Notes: a model not told the origin generated them from the letters alone. 64,000 nt of DNA from Pseudomonadota bacterium (GCA_024743055.1 JANSXH010000010.1:1-64000); one strand, 5' to 3'; positions 24,469 to 33,736 are shown, counted from the stretch's first letter. Program-made: numbers and translations.

Positions 24469-25716
24469 ATGAACGCAGTTTTTGATAAGCGAGAGAGCCA
24501 ATCGGAAGAAAGCCGTAACCTTTATTTGCTGGAGGCATTGCGCCGGCAATTGGTGAACGCGAAAAGCAGCTCTGCTTATTGGTCAAAGATATTGAAGGAG
24601 GTCGAGCCGGACGACTTCACATCCCTAGAGGATATCGCCCAGCTTCCTGTTCTTCGAAAATCCGAGTTGATTGAAATTCAGCCACAAGATTATTTAGGCG
24701 GGTTGGCAACGGCAGACCGGACAGCCTCAAAACGGATTTTCTTCTCACCAGGTCCATTGATCGAGCCACAGCCCATGGCGGCCGCGGACCCCTGGCGCAT
24801 GGCGCCGGCGCTTTTCAGTGCAGGCTTTGGTCCGGAAGATATTGTTGCCAATTGCTTCAGCTATCATATCACTCCTGCCGGTTTCATGTTTGACGCAGCC
24901 GCGCAGAAAATCGGTTGCACCGTATTCCCGGCTGGTGTGCAGAATGTAGACATGCTGGTAGAGGCCTTCCACCGGCTTGAGATCACGGCCTATGCCGGCA
25001 CGCCTGATTTTCTGAAAATCATTCTTGAGAAAGCCGATGATTTGGGACGACCAATCACCGGCATACAAAAGGCAATGGTTAGCGGCGGGCCTCTCTTTCC
25101 GGATGTAAAGGCCTACTATGAAGCGCGAGGAATTGAACTCCGGCAGAGCTACGGCACCGCAGAGCTTGGGTTGATTGCTTTTGAAACTGGCAACGCGTCT
25201 GAGGGAATGGTGATCGCTGAAGACTGCATCGTAGAAATCGTCAGGCCCGGTTCAAACATTCCAGTTTCAGATGGTGAGGTTGGGGAAGTCGTAGTCACGA
25301 CTTTCGATCCCCATTATCCGCTCATTCGATTTGGAACCGGGGATCTCTCTGCCATCATGAGTTCGGCGTCCTCATGTGGTCGGACAAACCGTCGGCTGAA
25401 AGGCTGGTTGGGTCGTGCGGATCAGACGGCGAAGGTCAAAGGTATGTTTGTTCATCCCCAGCAGGTGGAAAATGTCATCAAAAGATTGCCCGGGATCCTC
25501 AAGGCTCGTCTTCAGGTTGAGTCCTTGGACGGCAGGGATGCAATGACTTTTCTCTGTGAACATGAGGAGCGGTCAGAGAACCTGATCCCTGAGATCAGCG
25601 AAATTGTGAAAGCCGAATGCCGGGTCCGCGGAAATGTCGTCCTCGTTGCCCCCAACAGCCTGCCCAATGATGGAAAGGTTATCGATGATCAAAGGATTGC
25701 AGGCATCGGCATCTAG
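24469..25716 (+). CDS. Phenylacetate-CoA ligase-like protein lacking the canonical P-loop
   Basis: 415 residues, the last gene of the operon, 10 bp after livF. The fold is that of PaaK: N-terminal YWSKILKEVEPDDFTSLEDI and ARGIELRQSYGTAELGLIAF (acyl-AMP motif), FGTGDLSAI (ribose-binding Asp) and a short C-terminal domain from VKGMFVHPQQVENVI. Where active ligases have SSGTTGKP the sequence is RIFFSPGPLIEPQP, so the ATP phosphate loop is altered. This looks like a recognisable subgroup found in liv-type clusters, from memory. It may bind or activate an aryl acid, or may have lost ligase chemistry. Confidence 0.8.
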   Translation: MNAVFDKRESQSEESRNLYLLEALRRQLVNAKSSSAYWSKILKEVEPDDFTSLEDIAQLPVLRKSELIEIQPQDYLGGLATADRTASKRIFFSPGPLIEPQPMAAADPWRMAPALFSAGFGPEDIVANCFSYHITPAGFMFDAAAQKIGCTVFPAGVQNVDMLVEAFHRLEITAYAGTPDFLKIILEKADDLGRPITGIQKAMVSGGPLFPDVKAYYEARGIELRQSYGTAELGLIAFETGNASEGMVIAEDCIVEIVRPGSNIPVSDGEVGEVVVTTFDPHYPLIRFGTGDLSAIMSSASSCGRTNRRLKGWLGRADQTAKVKGMFVHPQQVENVIKRLPGILKARLQVESLDGRDAMTFLCEHEERSENLIPEISEIVKAECRVRGNVVLVAPNSLPNDGKVIDDQRIAGIGI

Positions 25717-25772
25717 GCAAACACGAAAACGAAACTTTCCTGTCGACCCTTACTTTCTCCCTGGGGTCATTC

Positions 25773-25798
25773 GCGGCGGCCTCGGCCGCCGCTTTTTT
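25773..25798 (+). terminator. Strong intrinsic terminator of the liv-type operon
   Basis: GCGGCGGCC-TC-GGCCGCCGC followed by six T. The 9-bp all-G/C stem lies 57 bp after the last stop codon of the operon. Confidence 0.93.
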
Positions 25799-26081
25799 GA
25801 TTGAGGTTAGAGGTTCAATTGGCTGAGCATCATTATTTTAAATATGAATCTCATCCCTCATCTCTGCAGTCTATCGGCTAGTATGGGCATATATTTCTAT
25901 TGCTATTGCGAATGATTGTCATTATTAGTTATTGCCATCGTGCAGCTCTTATCGTTCTGACGGGGGTTAAACAATTGAAATTTGATTGGTGGCCTGATTG
26001 TGCTTTGGATTGTGGGTGAAATCGAGTGGGAAGCCCTCGCGTTTCTGCATCAATTGGGCTTGATTCTAAAAGGAAAAACAG
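25799..26081. promoter_or_regulatory. Upstream region of the iron-linked operon
   Basis: With the terminator before it, this 365-bp gap separates two plus-strand operons. It is AT-rich and holds the Fur-box candidate at 25908-25926, about 155 bp ahead of the first start codon. No convincing -35/-10 pair could be fixed by eye. An adequate ribosome site (AAAGGAAAAACAG) stands directly in front of the ATG at 26082. Confidence 0.5.
25908..25926 (-). promoter_or_regulatory. Candidate Fur box
   Basis: The minus strand reads AATAATGACAATCATTCGC, matching the classical 19-bp Fur consensus GATAATGATAATCATTATC at 15 of 19 positions, with the palindromic core AATGA-TTG-TCATT intact. It precedes an imelysin operon, a class often repressed by iron. 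In alphaproteobacteria Irr or RirA may replace Fur, so which regulator binds is inference. Confidence 0.6.
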
Positions 26082-27371
26082 ATGATTTATGAGAGATTTT
26101 TCAAGCGACCGGTATGCATGATTGCAGTGTCTGCAGTGGTTCTATCTACCGCAACGGTATCTTTGGCCTCCGAAATATCGGAGAATTCCGTGGTCATGAC
26201 CTATGCGGATATTGCAGAAGCTATTTTTGAGGATTCATTGAGTTCGGCGGAGGCATTATCCGCTGCGGTCAAGGCGTTCACGAAATCCCCCTCTAAGGCC
26301 GGCCTGGATGCGGCGCGGTCAGCATGGATTGCGGCGCGGGTTCCCTATCAGCAGAGTGAAGTTTATCGCTTCGGAAATGCCAAGGTGGATGATTGGGAAG
26401 GGCGGGTCAATGCCTGGCCTCTGGATGAAGGCCTGATTGATTATGTCAGCAGTTCCTATGGGGCTGAGTCCGATGAGAATGCTCTTTATACCGTCAATGT
26501 CGTCGCCAACAAATCCCTCACTGTAAACGGGGCTCCTGTCGATGCGTCGGTGATCACGCCAAAGCTCCTGTCCGCGACCCTTCACGAAGCAGAGGGGGTG
26601 GAGGCCAATGTGGCAACCGGCTACCACGCCATCGAGTTTTTACTTTGGGGCCAGGATCTAAATGGCACAAATGCCGGTGCTGGAAATCGCCCCTACACGG
26701 ATTTTGATGTTCAAAGCTGCACCGGTGGCAATTGTGAGCGAAGGATCCAATATCTGGAAGCCGCGACGGAATTGCTGATCAGCGATTTGCAGGAAATGCT
26801 GGCCCTCTGGCGCAAAGATGGCGCAGCGCGAGCAGATGTCCTGGATGATCCGGCAAAAGGCATCAGCGCCATGTTGACGGGTATGGGATCGCTATCCTAT
26901 GGAGAGCTTGCAGGGGAACGCATGAAATTGGGCCTTCTCCTTAAAGATCCGGAGGAAGAGCATGATTGTTTTTCCGACAATACCCATAATTCCCATTATT
27001 TCGATCAAATTGGCATCCGCAATGTTTATACGGGCCACTATCGCCGCCCGGGAGGCGAAATCGTAAGCGGTCCATCCCTATCCGATCTGGTTAAAAAAGC
27101 CGATCCGAAACTGGACGCAGATCTCACTGCTGATCTGAATGCATCCGTTGTCGCCATGGCGGCCCTAAAGACTCGGGCCGAGACAATTGAAGCCTATGAC
27201 CAAATGATTGGTGAGGGAAATGAAGAAGGAAATGCTGTTGTCCAAAATGCTATCGACAAACTCATCCTTCAAACTCGTGCCATCGAACGCGCCGTCGTGG
27301 CCCTTGGCATTGACAAAATCGAAATTGAAGGGTCAGACAGTCTGGATAATGTGAATGCCGTCTTCAAGTAA
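26082..27371 (+). CDS. Imelysin-family (M75) iron-regulated periplasmic protein
   Basis: 429 residues. A signal peptide (CMIAVSAVVLSTATVSLASE) leads into the imelysin fold. The family motif GxHxxE is present as GYHAIEFLLWGQD, with a further conserved HNSHYFDQIGIRNVYTGHY near residue 305. Related proteins include IrpA/ICMP and the EfeO core, thought to bind iron or haem-linked metal in the periplasm. It leads a four-gene operon whose members overlap by 17, 1 and 11 bp, showing tight coupling. Whether it acts as an iron carrier or otherwise is not settled for the family. Confidence 0.88.
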   Translation: MIYERFFKRPVCMIAVSAVVLSTATVSLASEISENSVVMTYADIAEAIFEDSLSSAEALSAAVKAFTKSPSKAGLDAARSAWIAARVPYQQSEVYRFGNAKVDDWEGRVNAWPLDEGLIDYVSSSYGAESDENALYTVNVVANKSLTVNGAPVDASVITPKLLSATLHEAEGVEANVATGYHAIEFLLWGQDLNGTNAGAGNRPYTDFDVQSCTGGNCERRIQYLEAATELLISDLQEMLALWRKDGAARADVLDDPAKGISAMLTGMGSLSYGELAGERMKLGLLLKDPEEEHDCFSDNTHNSHYFDQIGIRNVYTGHYRRPGGEIVSGPSLSDLVKKADPKLDADLTADLNASVVAMAALKTRAETIEAYDQMIGEGNEEGNAVVQNAIDKLILQTRAIERAVVALGIDKIEIEGSDSLDNVNAVFK

Positions 27372-28890
27372 CTCTCAACTCGGACTGATATCGGTTCTCG
27401 TTGCTGGTGGTTTTCTGTCCCTCGCGGGTTTTGCCTTGGGAACAGAAAGCCACCGCGATGATCTTAAGAAGAGTGATCTTGACAGGGTTATGGAGATTAT
27501 CAGCCCAGCGACGGAATTTGATAAGGCAGAGCCTTATGAACGGATGTCGGCGGGGGCGACAACGTCCCTGAAGGCACCGTCACGGGATGCATTTTCGCAG
27601 CATTCCGCCAATCTGAAATTCTCCGGTCAGGAGAAATTCAAACTTGGTAACGGCCTGTTTCGAAAACTATGGGTGTCTTCCCCGTCGTCAACTCAGGCGT
27701 CAGATGGCCTTGGTCCGCTGTTTAATGCCCGCTCCTGCCAGAGATGCCATCTGAAAGACGGGCGCGGGCATCCGCCCGAGCATGCACAAGATCCGGCAAC
27801 TTCCATGTTTTTAAGGTTGTCCGTGCCGCCTCGAACGGTAGCCGAGAAGGCTGCATTAGAGGACGGGTCACTCAGTCTGATTACCGAGCCGACCTACGGT
27901 CAGCAACTTCAAGACTTCTCTTTACCCGAGATAAAAGCGGAAGGGCGGATGGTTATTGCTTACGAGGAAGAAGAGGTTGAGCTGGAAGGTGGGGAAAAGG
28001 TTTTCCTGCGTCACCCCACCTATAGTGTGGAAGATCTAGGTTATGGCCCGATGGCGGAAGATGTCATGCTGTCGCCAAGGGTGGCGCCACAAATGATCGG
28101 GCTGGGGTTGCTTGGAGCCATTCATCCAGCGGATATTCTCGCCAACGCCGATCCTGCAGATGAAAACGAAGATGGCATTTCCGGAAAGGTGAGCTGGGTT
28201 GGCGCAAAGAGCGATCCTACCCGAACCATCGGCAGATTTGGATGGAAAGCCTCTACGCCCAGCGTTCTTCTACAATCTGCGGGCGCTTTCGCCGGTGATA
28301 TCGGTATTTCCAGCGATCTTGCCCCGCGCCATTGGGGAGATTGCACAGAAAATCAGCCTTCCTGCCTGGACTTGCCGTCAGGGGTTCAAGAACGGCTGGG
28401 AAAGACAGAAGCGCCTTCACCCGTCCTTGAACTGGTTGCTTTCTATTCGGACAATCTTGCTGTTCCGGTAAGGCGTAATGTGGATGATCCAAATGTGCTG
28501 AACGGAAAAAGGCTCTTTTATGAAATTGGTTGTGCCAACTGTCATCGGCCAAAATATGTGACCAGCCGGGATACGGAGCAGGAAGAACTTCGCTTTCAGC
28601 TGATCTGGCCCTATACGGACATGCTGCTCCATGACATGGGGGAGGGGTTGGCGGACAACCGTCCTGTCGGAAGTGCAACGGGTCGAGAGTGGCGGACAGC
28701 GCCTCTATGGGGCATCGGCCTGACCAAAGAGGTGAGCGGTCATACCTATTTCCTGCATGACGGCCGCGCCCGAAACCTCAAAGAGGCTATTGTCTGGCAT
28801 GGCGGGGAGGCAGAAGCCGCACAGCAAGCTTTCATATCTCTCCCTGCCAATGACCGGGAAGATCTGATCCAGTTTCTGGAGTCCCTGTAA
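27355..28890 (+). CDS. Di-haem c-type oxidoreductase (DUF1111)
   Basis: 511 residues, exported (hydrophobic LGLISVLVAGGFLSLAGFAL after MPSSSNSQ). Two haem c attachment motifs are visible, CQRCH (in NARSCQRCHLKDGRGHPP, about residue 125) and CANCH (about residue 395, GCANCHRP). The later segment LLHDMGEGLADNRP with YFLHDGRARNLKEAI is a hallmark of the family often annotated as thiol oxidoreductase. It starts 17 bp inside the imelysin gene. Pairing with imelysin proteins suggests periplasmic redox handling of iron. Confidence 0.9.
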   Translation: MPSSSNSQLGLISVLVAGGFLSLAGFALGTESHRDDLKKSDLDRVMEIISPATEFDKAEPYERMSAGATTSLKAPSRDAFSQHSANLKFSGQEKFKLGNGLFRKLWVSSPSSTQASDGLGPLFNARSCQRCHLKDGRGHPPEHAQDPATSMFLRLSVPPRTVAEKAALEDGSLSLITEPTYGQQLQDFSLPEIKAEGRMVIAYEEEEVELEGGEKVFLRHPTYSVEDLGYGPMAEDVMLSPRVAPQMIGLGLLGAIHPADILANADPADENEDGISGKVSWVGAKSDPTRTIGRFGWKASTPSVLLQSAGAFAGDIGISSDLAPRHWGDCTENQPSCLDLPSGVQERLGKTEAPSPVLELVAFYSDNLAVPVRRNVDDPNVLNGKRLFYEIGCANCHRPKYVTSRDTEQEELRFQLIWPYTDMLLHDMGEGLADNRPVGSATGREWRTAPLWGIGLTKEVSGHTYFLHDGRARNLKEAIVWHGGEAEAAQQAFISLPANDREDLIQFLESL

Positions 28891-29993
28891 TGCGGCGGGA
28901 CAAACCCACCTGTCTTTTGGCGGTCATTGGTCTGCTGTTTTGGGTGCTCTCCCTTAAAGCCGCCGCCGCCGGTCAGGATAGTTCATTTGCTCAGGCGATT
29001 GATCGATTTGCTTCCGATGTCGCAATTCCTACCTATCAGACTCTCTATGAGCGATTTTCTGACCTTGATGAGTCTGTCGGGAAATTATGCGCAACGCCGG
29101 GATTGGAAAGTCATAATTCAGCATCCGCTGCCTTCCGGCAGGCCGTCCTCGCCTGGTCGGCGGCAGAAGTAATCCGCTTTGGTCCGATCCGCCAGGAAAA
29201 CCGCCTTGAACGAATTTTCTTCTGGCCGGATACGCGCTCAAGGGGTCTAAGAAAGATCGGTGCTGATTTGGCCAAAGGGGACATAGACGCTGAGACGGAG
29301 CTTGAGGGGAGGAGCGTGGCTGTACAGGGCCTTCCGGCACTGGAATTTCTTCTATATGGGACCGGTCATGAAGGGCTGGCTGATATCGCGGGGGACGCCA
29401 AACGCTGCGCCTTTGCAAAAGCTGTGAGTGGTAACCTGGTGAAGATATCACAAGATCTGGACAAGGTTTGGAAAGATCCGGGCGGATATCAGAAAATTCT
29501 CCGGAATCCTGGGACAGACAATCCAATCTTTCGGTCCGATGGAGAAGTCATACAGGAGATCTTGAAATCTGGAGCCGAGCTTGTTGAGCTTGTAGCCGTC
29601 GCAAAACTGCAGTCTCCGCTTGGGGAGGATGCAAATTCTGCAAGGCCCAAACGGGCCGCTTTTTGGCGATCCGGTCTGACAGTTGGGAATATTAAAGCCA
29701 ATATACAAGCGGTTGTGAAATTACAGGAAAGGGCTCAGCTATCTGATATGCTGCCGGAGGCGGAAAGAGGATATGCTCGCAATCTCAATTTTGAGGCAGG
29801 GCAAGTAACAAAACCCCTGGAGAGTCTGATTGAGGAAGAGACAACGTGGTCGGCGCTCCTGAGGGATCCAGAGAGTCGTTCTCTCTTGCAATATGCCCTG
29901 AATCCGCTGAATGGCATGAAAGACATCCTGTCCATTTACTACCCGGAAGTCCTTGGTCTGAAATTGGGGTTTAATTCACTTGATGGCGATTAA
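28890..29993 (+). CDS. Second imelysin-family protein with altered metal motif
   Basis: 367 residues, signal peptide LLAVIGLLFWVLSLKAAAAG. The imelysin domain spans most of the chain. The motif expected to be GxHxxE is GLPALEFLLYG, so the His is replaced by Pro while the Glu remains. This variant is usual for the second imelysin of such operons as far as I recall. It overlaps the di-haem gene by one base (TAATG). The role is likely complementary to the first imelysin rather than duplicate. Confidence 0.85.
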   Translation: MRRDKPTCLLAVIGLLFWVLSLKAAAAGQDSSFAQAIDRFASDVAIPTYQTLYERFSDLDESVGKLCATPGLESHNSASAAFRQAVLAWSAAEVIRFGPIRQENRLERIFFWPDTRSRGLRKIGADLAKGDIDAETELEGRSVAVQGLPALEFLLYGTGHEGLADIAGDAKRCAFAKAVSGNLVKISQDLDKVWKDPGGYQKILRNPGTDNPIFRSDGEVIQEILKSGAELVELVAVAKLQSPLGEDANSARPKRAAFWRSGLTVGNIKANIQAVVKLQERAQLSDMLPEAERGYARNLNFEAGQVTKPLESLIEEETTWSALLRDPESRSLLQYALNPLNGMKDILSIYYPEVLGLKLGFNSLDGD

Positions 29994-31056
29994 CCGGCGG
30001 AAGTTTCTGGCCGGGGCGTTGGCCTCTGGCCTGGGAGGGGCGAGGCTCGCCAAGGCTTCTTCAGATCATGGCGGTTTTATCAGCTCGGCGAAAATAGGGG
30101 ATAATTTTGCGGCTATCCAGTTGGATGAAGCAGGCCGGATAGTACGATCTTTTCCGCTGCCAGACAGGGGGCATGATATTGCCCTTTCTCCGTCTCACCG
30201 GCAGGCGGTTGCCTTTTCACGCCGTCCTGGAAATTTTGCCGTTGTGCTGGATTTGGAGTCCGTTCAACCTGCCTTTCAATTTAAATCTCCTGCGAACCGG
30301 CATTTCTATGGCCATGGGTTTTTCTCAAGCGATGGAAAACTGCTTTTTGCGACGGAGAATGATTTTGATGCGGAACTGGGTTGCTTAGGCGTTTATGATG
30401 CCCGGGATGGGTTCCGTCGCGTCGGTGAATATGACTGCCACGGTATAGGGCCCCATGAAGCCCTGCTTCTCTCGGATCGAAAAACTATTGCCTGCGCCAT
30501 TGGTGGCATTGCGACCCATCCGGACTATCCTCGCCAGAAGCTTAATCTTGCTGAAATGGCACCGTCGCTTGTCTATCTTGACTACCGCACAGGAAGTCTG
30601 ATCGAGCAGGTTTTTATGCCCTCTGATCTATATCAACTTTCACTTCGGCATATTGTTGAAGGGCCGGACAGCACGATCTGGTTTTGCGGTCAATATGAAG
30701 GACCGGCAACAGAGGCTGTCCCGATTGTTGGATTTCATAAGAGAGGTCAGCCGCTCCGCTTCATCGATTTACCGCCAGAGCTTAATGCCCGCGCGAGATA
30801 TTACGCAGGTTCAATTGCGATAAATGGGGATTGGTCACAAGTAGCTGTCTCGTTTCCCCGTGGGAATTTCCTGGTTACGATCGATAGCACATCAAAACGC
30901 CTATCAGGTTTGCTGGAAAGTTCTGATATTTGCGGTATCGCGGGTGCTGGAAAAGATTTCCTGGCGAGCAACGGTCAGGGGGAGCTGCTGCAACTGGACG
31001 GGACCGTGATAAGCGCTAACAGGTTCTCTTGGGACAACCATTTGCGGGCCTTTTAA
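29983..31056 (+). CDS. DUF1513 Tat-exported beta-propeller-like protein
   Basis: 357 residues from ATG at 29983 (an in-frame TTG lies one codon earlier), overlapping the previous gene by 11 bp. The N-terminus INRRKFLAGALASGLGGARL has a twin-arginine motif and a Tat-type hydrophobic region. The mature part shows repeated strands such as HDIALSPSHRQAVAF and FYGHGFFSSDGKLLFATEND, consistent with a WD40/YVTN-like propeller. It is the last member of the imelysin operon. Function not established. Confidence 0.85.
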   Translation: MAINRRKFLAGALASGLGGARLAKASSDHGGFISSAKIGDNFAAIQLDEAGRIVRSFPLPDRGHDIALSPSHRQAVAFSRRPGNFAVVLDLESVQPAFQFKSPANRHFYGHGFFSSDGKLLFATENDFDAELGCLGVYDARDGFRRVGEYDCHGIGPHEALLLSDRKTIACAIGGIATHPDYPRQKLNLAEMAPSLVYLDYRTGSLIEQVFMPSDLYQLSLRHIVEGPDSTIWFCGQYEGPATEAVPIVGFHKRGQPLRFIDLPPELNARARYYAGSIAINGDWSQVAVSFPRGNFLVTIDSTSKRLSGLLESSDICGIAGAGKDFLASNGQGELLQLDGTVISANRFSWDNHLRAF

Positions 31057-31141
31057 GATCTATTGATTTAAAATTCACTGGCAAATCGGCTGAATTTCCT
31101 GAAGAATTTGCCCAGCAGGATTTTCGATAAGGGACACCCTC

Positions 31142-31528
31142 ATGACAATGAATCTGGTTGAAAACAAGGCCAATGCTCAGGCCTTTTATGATCTGATGTT
31201 TAATAAATGTGAGCCACGCAAAGCCATTGAGACCTATGTGGGAGACGAATATATCCAGCATAATCCCCATGTCGGCGACGGAAAAGAGGCGTTTATTGAG
31301 TATTTTGAGCAAATGGCGGCGGAGTATCCCGGCAAAGTCACCCATTTCAAGCGCGCCATTGCCGAGGGGCATTTTGTTGTTCTGCATTGTCACCAGATCT
31401 GGCCTGGGAGTGACGATTACGCCGGCATCGATATTTTCCGCTTTGATGATAACGGGAAAATCGTTGAGCATTGGGATGTGCTGCAGGTGGTCACGGATCA
31501 GTCAATGAATAATAACGGCCTGTTCTGA
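31142..31528 (+). CDS. SnoaL-like / NTF2-fold protein
   Basis: 128 residues, no signal peptide. The SnoaL-like pattern is clear: YIQHNPHVGDGKEAFIEYF near residue 37 and IDIFRFDDNGKIVEHWDVLQ at the end. Members range from isomerases to small-molecule binding proteins; without further context the reaction cannot be named. It is separated by 85 bp from the DUF1513 gene and by 76 bp from imuA, so it is likely transcribed alone or reads through from the iron operon. Confidence 0.8.
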   Translation: MTMNLVENKANAQAFYDLMFNKCEPRKAIETYVGDEYIQHNPHVGDGKEAFIEYFEQMAAEYPGKVTHFKRAIAEGHFVVLHCHQIWPGSDDYAGIDIFRFDDNGKIVEHWDVLQVVTDQSMNNNGLF

Positions 31529-31575
31529 CATCTCTTTTATTCTGCAGCTTTGACTCTTTGTTTGAAATTGTATAA

Positions 31576-31590
31576 GAACAAAACAAGAAC
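31576..31590 (+). promoter_or_regulatory. LexA (SOS) box upstream of imuA
   Basis: GAACAAAACAAGAAC, a perfect GAAC-N7-GAAC direct repeat, the LexA recognition pattern of alphaproteobacteria. It ends 14 bp before the imuA start codon, where bound LexA would block transcription or initiation. Confidence 0.9.
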
Positions 31591-31604
31591 AAAAGAGAGT
31601 CAGT

Positions 31605-32270
31605 ATGTTAATTGAAGCCTTGAAGGAGCAAATTACGGCCCTGGAATTGGGTCGGGGGGAGAGGTTGGTTTTGCCTCTTGGCCTGCCTGCCATTGATGAT
31701 GCCTTGCAAGGGGGTCTGGATCTTGGCGCCATGCATGAGCTTGTGGGCCCGGCGGCGGTTTTTTTCGCGCAAGTGATGATGCGCCTTAAAGGAGGAACGG
31801 TGTTCTGGCTGGCAACGGAAAACCTGAACGAGGAATATTATCCTCCCGGCCTTCTTCAGTATGACGGACAACCGGAGCGGTTTATCATGGTGCGTCCGCA
31901 AGATGTCCGGGATGTTCTGAAGGTGGCTTATGAGGTGCTGGCCTCAAACACGGCAGGCAGTGTGCTGCTTGAGGTGCAAAAGCCGATCACGCAGACGGGC
32001 ATGCGTAAACTCCAGATTGCCGTGCAGAATACCGATACCCTGGGTCTTGTCCTCAACCCGAATTATGCGAGGAATATCCCGTTCGGATATGAAGCCCTTC
32101 ACAGCTCAGCGGTGACCCGCTGGCATGTGGGGATTTCAGACTGGACAGCTGAGAAGACACAAATCGACCTTCATCTTATCAAGAACCGGCGCGGCTCTCC
32201 GTGTCGCTGGACCGTGGAGATTGATCATGCAACGTATCATTTGCATCTGGCTTCCGTTTCTGGAGAGTGA
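31605..32270 (+). CDS. imuA: ImuA, SOS mutasome accessory protein
   Basis: 221 residues, a RecA-like fold without an obvious P-loop. The signature opening LPLGLPAIDDALQGGLDLGA and MHELVG are seen near residues 24-48. ImuA works with ImuB and DnaE2 in error-prone bypass of DNA damage. It is the first gene of an imuA-imuB-dnaE2 operon under the LexA box. The 3' end overlaps the start of imuB by 44 bp. Confidence 0.9.
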   Translation: MLIEALKEQITALELGRGERLVLPLGLPAIDDALQGGLDLGAMHELVGPAAVFFAQVMMRLKGGTVFWLATENLNEEYYPPGLLQYDGQPERFIMVRPQDVRDVLKVAYEVLASNTAGSVLLEVQKPITQTGMRKLQIAVQNTDTLGLVLNPNYARNIPFGYEALHSSAVTRWHVGISDWTAEKTQIDLHLIKNRRGSPCRWTVEIDHATYHLHLASVSGE

Positions 32271-33735
32271 ACGGCTGGCCCGACAGAATCCAGAGCTGTC
32301 GCAGAAGCCTTTTGTTCTGGTGGCACGAGAGGCAAACCGCGTCTTTGTCTCCGCCCTCAGCAAGTCTGCGGGTAAGATGGGGTTCGCAGCGGATATGAGC
32401 CTGGTGGATGTGCGCGCGGCCGCCCCTGACATGCTCTATCATGAAATGGATCCGGAGGAGGATGTCCGCTGCCTGCGCGGCCTGATGCGTTGGGCTAGTC
32501 GCTTTACCCCACGTGTGGCGCGAGGAGAGGGGAGCAATCTGTATCTGGATATTGCCGGTGCCAGTCATTTATTTGGTGGGGAACGGGCGCTTCTTGAGAC
32601 GATTCACGCGCAGCTTCAAGCCTTTGGCTTTACGGCGCGCCTTGCTCTTGCTGATAATCAGGCGGTGGCCTGGGGATTTGCCCATTATGGTCAAAATAAA
32701 AGCAATATTACGGCTGATATCCTGCGGGAGGCATCCCGGGATCTCTCCGTCGAGGCCCTACAGATGTCCTATGCCTCGACCACCCTGTGCCAGAGGCTGG
32801 GGCTGAAAAAGATAGGGACCCTGCTTGACTTGCCGCGGGCAGCGCTGGCTAGCAGGATCGGGCTTGAGGATCTCAAGCAGGTGGACCGGTTCTTTGGGAG
32901 CGCCGCCGAAGCCAGACAATTTGCCCGCTACAGAGAGCGGCTGATTGAGGAGAAGCAGTTTTTTGATCCCTTGGCAACAAGTGCCGGGGTCGAGGCGGCG
33001 TTGGATGAGCTGCTTGGAAAACTCTGTGTACGCCTGTCGCAGATGCAGCGGGGATTTCGCAAGGCGAGCTTATGGATGGACAGAGTAGATCACCAGAGTC
33101 TCTCTTTCTCTGTTCTGCTCATGCAGCCCAGTATCGATATCACCGTCCTGAAGCGGCTATTCTCCCGTCATTTCGAGCAGCTTGATGTCGGCTTTGGCAT
33201 TGACCGTATGAGGCTGGGGGCTGATCAGGTTGCCCCTTTGTCGCAGCGCCAGCTAGGTCTGGAAGAATCGAAAAAGCAGAACCATGATGACAATCGAAAC
33301 AAGCTGGTGAATGAACTTTCAAACATGTTCGGGGCTCGGCAGGTGCGGCAATTCTCCCCCGCCGATAGTCATATTCCCGAGCATACCTTCACCCAGAGGT
33401 CAGCCCTTCATCTACCATCCCGACCGCAAAGCTGGAACCGACCTGCGGTCAAACGCCCCATCCGTCTGCTTAAAAACCCAGTGTCCGTTCTGGTGTGTGA
33501 TGGCATTTATAAAGCGGCGCCGGAACAGATCTTCTGGCATGGCCGGGAATGCCGCCTGACCCCGTTGACGGGGCCGGAGCGGATAGAGCCTAACTGGTGG
33601 CGTCAGGATCCTGACTGGCAAAACGGATCACGGGATTACTGGTGGGTGAAAACCCATTTTGGAGCCCTGTTGTGGCTCTACCGCGTGTCTCATGAGGAGA
33701 AAACCCAATGGTTTGTTCATGGGATGGGAAGCTAG
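32227..33735 (+). CDS. imuB: ImuB, Y-family polymerase-like mutasome hub
   Basis: 502 residues from MQRIICIWLPFLESERLARQ; the longer frame from 32125 lies inside imuA. The opening lacks the catalytic Asp of active Y-family polymerases (WLPFL replaces the D-x-F pattern), as is usual for ImuB, which acts as a scaffold. LYLDIAGASHLFGG and the C-terminal segment WFVHG with a preceding WWVKTHFGALLWLYR are characteristic. It stops 1 bp before dnaE2. Confidence 0.9.
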   Translation: MQRIICIWLPFLESERLARQNPELSQKPFVLVAREANRVFVSALSKSAGKMGFAADMSLVDVRAAAPDMLYHEMDPEEDVRCLRGLMRWASRFTPRVARGEGSNLYLDIAGASHLFGGERALLETIHAQLQAFGFTARLALADNQAVAWGFAHYGQNKSNITADILREASRDLSVEALQMSYASTTLCQRLGLKKIGTLLDLPRAALASRIGLEDLKQVDRFFGSAAEARQFARYRERLIEEKQFFDPLATSAGVEAALDELLGKLCVRLSQMQRGFRKASLWMDRVDHQSLSFSVLLMQPSIDITVLKRLFSRHFEQLDVGFGIDRMRLGADQVAPLSQRQLGLEESKKQNHDDNRNKLVNELSNMFGARQVRQFSPADSHIPEHTFTQRSALHLPSRPQSWNRPAVKRPIRLLKNPVSVLVCDGIYKAAPEQIFWHGRECRLTPLTGPERIEPNWWRQDPDWQNGSRDYWWVKTHFGALLWLYRVSHEEKTQWFVHGMGS

Positions 33736-33736
33736 A

